A stretch of DNA of 6,845 nt from positions 1-6,845 of the forward strand of contig JAKEGN010000347.1 of NCBI GenBank assembly GCA_022615525.1, in the 5' to 3' direction. The notes beneath the pieces are model-generated. The model was given only the letters and a program-made list of their open reading frames with translations. It searched no databases and was not told the origin of the DNA. Origin of the DNA: Woeseiaceae bacterium. GTDB lineage: Bacteria; Pseudomonadota; Gammaproteobacteria; Steroidobacterales; Woeseiaceae. Shown one piece after another: positions 6,090-6,845 of the stretch. A program made the position numbers and the translations under genes. Position 1 is the stretch's first letter, and every line of letters starts with the position of its first letter.

Positions 6090-6118
6090 CGGCACGCCGC
6101 AACCTGGCATGACTATCG

Positions 6119-6172
6119 GTATCGCCCCTGTAGAGCCTGCACTGCAGGCGACGCGAAACATGACCCCGGCAC
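6119..6172 (+). repeat. GTAG-type REP element, copy 5 (left of hicAB)
   Basis: The best-preserved copy: GTATCGCCCCTGTAGA, hairpin with perfect 7-bp stem GCCTGCA/TGCAGGC around C (6135-6149), and tail GCGACGCGAA. Identity with copy 6 extends beyond the tail: ACCCCGGCACG (ending ~6172) falls at the same distance from the hairpin in both. It fills the 90-nt gap between the convergent amidohydrolase and HicB genes, where a hairpin could serve both 3' ends. It stops 8 nt before the hicB stop codon. Confidence 0.85.
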
Positions 6173-6179
6173 GCCTGCC

Positions 6180-6407
6180 CTACGCCGCGACCTCGACGTA
6201 ATCGACCCGGCTTGTGGGCTTTGGAATGGGCTGATTATCTGCGCGCATGCCGTCGAGATGAAACTCGATGGCCTCTCTAATGAGCGTCTCCGTCTCTTCG
6301 ATGCTCGAACCGGCAGCAACACAACCCGGCAGATCGGGCACATAGGCAGAGAAATTCGAGCCGGCATCTTCAATGACAATTGCGAAACGCATGGGATGGT
6401 CACTCAT
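6180..6407 (-). CDS. hicB: HicB-family antitoxin, short form
   Basis: A 75-residue HicB-like antitoxin. The degraded RNase H-like fold is evident: MRFAIVIEDAGSNFSAYVPD, LPGCVAAG, then a helix IEETETLIREAIEFHLDGM and the terminal PIPKPTSRVDYVEVAA. The protein ends naturally at this conserved tail, so it has no C-terminal helix-turn-helix or ribbon-helix-helix domain as in the longer (~110-140 residue) HicB proteins. It should neutralise HicA by occluding its active site; whether it can bind DNA is doubtful. Three starts are possible: TTG 6413, ATG 6407 and ATG 6392. The last (MRFAIVIED) matches where many relatives begin. I give 6407, which overlaps the hicA stop by 8 nt and favours translational coupling. 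None has a strong ribosome-binding site. Confidence 0.9.
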   Translation of the reverse strand: MSDHPMRFAIVIEDAGSNFSAYVPDLPGCVAAGSSIEETETLIREAIEFHLDGMRADNQPIPKPTSRVDYVEVAA

Positions 6408-6591
6408 CTTCAATCTTCGCTTGCTTAAGGATACTCTTGAGGGTGCCAGGCGCCAAATCGTCGGATGGCTTGCCGGGTACGGTTACACGGCCTGGCTTCG
6501 TCGGATGCTTGAGCTGCCGATGACTGCCGCGGCGGGCTATCTCCGTCCAACCATCGAGCTCGAGCCTTCGCATCACCTCTTTGACTTTCAT
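6400..6591 (-). CDS. hicA: HicA-family mRNA interferase toxin
   Basis: A 63-residue HicA toxin with the double-stranded-RNA-binding-like fold: helix MKVKEVMRRLELDGW, then RRGSHRQLKHPTKPGRVTVP and the C-terminal LAPGTLKSILKQAKI. The catalytic histidine is H24 in GSH. HicA cleaves mRNA and tmRNA independently of ribosomes. I start at ATG 6591 because family members begin here (MK..E....L...GW); a GTG at 6618 would add nine residues (MTVFSQCRR) and would put the small palindrome at 6602-6617 inside the gene. Neither has a clear ribosome-binding site. Order is toxin first, then antitoxin, as in most hicAB loci. The sequence shows no lesion, so the pair is probably active. Confidence 0.9.
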   Translation of the reverse strand: MKVKEVMRRLELDGWTEIARRGSHRQLKHPTKPGRVTVPGKPSDDLAPGTLKSILKQAKIEDE

Positions 6592-6601
6592 CCGCCGACA
6601 T

Positions 6602-6617
6602 TGACTGAATACAGTCA
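6602..6617. promoter_or_regulatory. Small palindrome upstream of hicA, possible operator
   Basis: TGACTG and CAGTCA are perfect inverted 6-mers around AATA, ending 11 nt upstream of the hicA ATG. The position suits an operator. The short HicB has no evident DNA-binding domain, so the binding protein is unclear. The A/T-rich stretch at about 6636-6668 upstream could carry the promoter, but no hexamer pair stands out. Confidence 0.45.
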
Positions 6618-6671
6618 CAGGCTGGATTGGCGAAAGTTAGCTCTTTATTCAAAAATTGATATTTGTTACCC

Positions 6672-6763
6672 ACTGTAGATCCTGGACTGCAGGCGACGCG
6701 AAGGGCAAACCCGGCACGATTATCGCCATCGCTCCTGTAGGAGCCAGCAGTGCTCGCGACCGC
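6672..6763 (+). repeat. Two direct REP elements, copies 6 and 7 (right of hicAB)
   Basis: Copy 6 (6672-6700) has ACTGTAGATCC, a hairpin with one internal mismatch (6680-6694) and GGCGACGCGAA, followed by CCCGGCACG as in copy 5. Copy 7 (6733-6763) has CTCCTGTAGGAGCC, a hairpin 6743-6757 (GCCAGCA/TGCTCGC, one C-C mismatch) and GCGACCGC. The two run in the same direction about 62 nt apart. Together with the operator region they occupy most of the ~200 nt between hicA and the next gene. Confidence 0.8.
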
Positions 6764-6798
6764 AATGCCGCATCAGGCCTCGATTTCCCTCCCGACGC

Positions 6799-6845
6799 TT
6801 ACGCCGACCGCCGTGACCCGTTGACGTTGCGCTTGTCCTTGACGA
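6799..6845 (-). CDS. Possible 3' end of an unidentified minus-strand gene
   Basis: Fourteen codons reading VKDKRNVNGSRRSA then TAA (stop at 6799-6801) enter from the right edge. Thirteen of the 14 third positions are G or C, as in the coding regions of this window, whereas a competing frame ending at 6773 has only 13 of 23. The fragment is too short for a family assignment and the call rests on codon bias alone. Confidence 0.35.
   Translation of the reverse strand, partial: VKDKRNVNGSRRSA

Noticed and set aside
319..6763. The recurring hairpins as a CRISPR array.
   Set aside because: Copies are scattered through gaps between genes, in both orientations, with no regular spacing and no cas gene.
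6773..6845. Alternative minus-strand frame ending at 6773 (RQRVTAVGVSVGREIEA).
   Set aside because: Its third-position GC is much lower than that of the frame ending at 6799, though with so few codons this is not conclusive.

Overview
The window looks like part of a GC-rich gammaproteobacterial chromosome. The reasons are the exported hydrolase repertoire, the lipoprotein cyclase, the sigma70-style promoter hexamers and, above all, seven copies of a GTAG-type REP hairpin of the kind known from Xanthomonadales/Pseudomonas relatives. Genus cannot be told from this sequence. No rRNA, tRNA, CRISPR array, integrase or transposase is visible.

Left part (1-2667), minus strand. Reading in transcription order from right to left: a lipoprotein-type cyclase/kynurenine-formamidase-like enzyme (2667-1879), a TetR-family repressor (1835-1233), an MBL-fold protein with a complete flavodiiron-type metal site but no flavodoxin domain (1202-474), then, after an inverted pair of REP hairpins, the start of an exported M20-family metallopeptidase that leaves the window (234-1). 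The TetR gene has its own promoter in the 43-nt gap after the cyclase. A 30-bp palindrome covers that promoter, and the predicted transcript start falls on the ATG, which suggests a leaderless, autorepressed tetR-MBL transcript.

Middle (2668-3850), plus strand. A vapBC-like toxin-antitoxin pair (ribbon-helix-helix antitoxin 2911-3165, PIN-domain toxin 3165-3578) has overlapping stop/start codons and a perfect 10-bp inverted repeat as probable operator. REP hairpins lie on both sides.

Right-centre (3851-6089), plus strand. An EcsC-family protein is followed by an exported COG1228-type amidohydrolase (imidazolonepropionase/prolidase-like), 127 nt apart and probably separately expressed.

Right end (6090-6845). 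A compact hicAB toxin-antitoxin pair on the minus strand (HicA 6591-6400, short HicB 6407-6180) is again bracketed by same-orientation REPs. The last ~47 nt look like the 3' end of another minus-strand gene.

Overall this is housekeeping/peptide- and metabolite-hydrolysis sequence punctuated by two toxin-antitoxin cassettes and a REP family. The strongest unusual signals are the REP stems that change with compensating substitutions, the REP bracketing of both toxin-antitoxin modules, and the leaderless, operator-covered tetR promoter upstream of a stand-alone diiron MBL protein. I did not find a clearly new multi-gene system.
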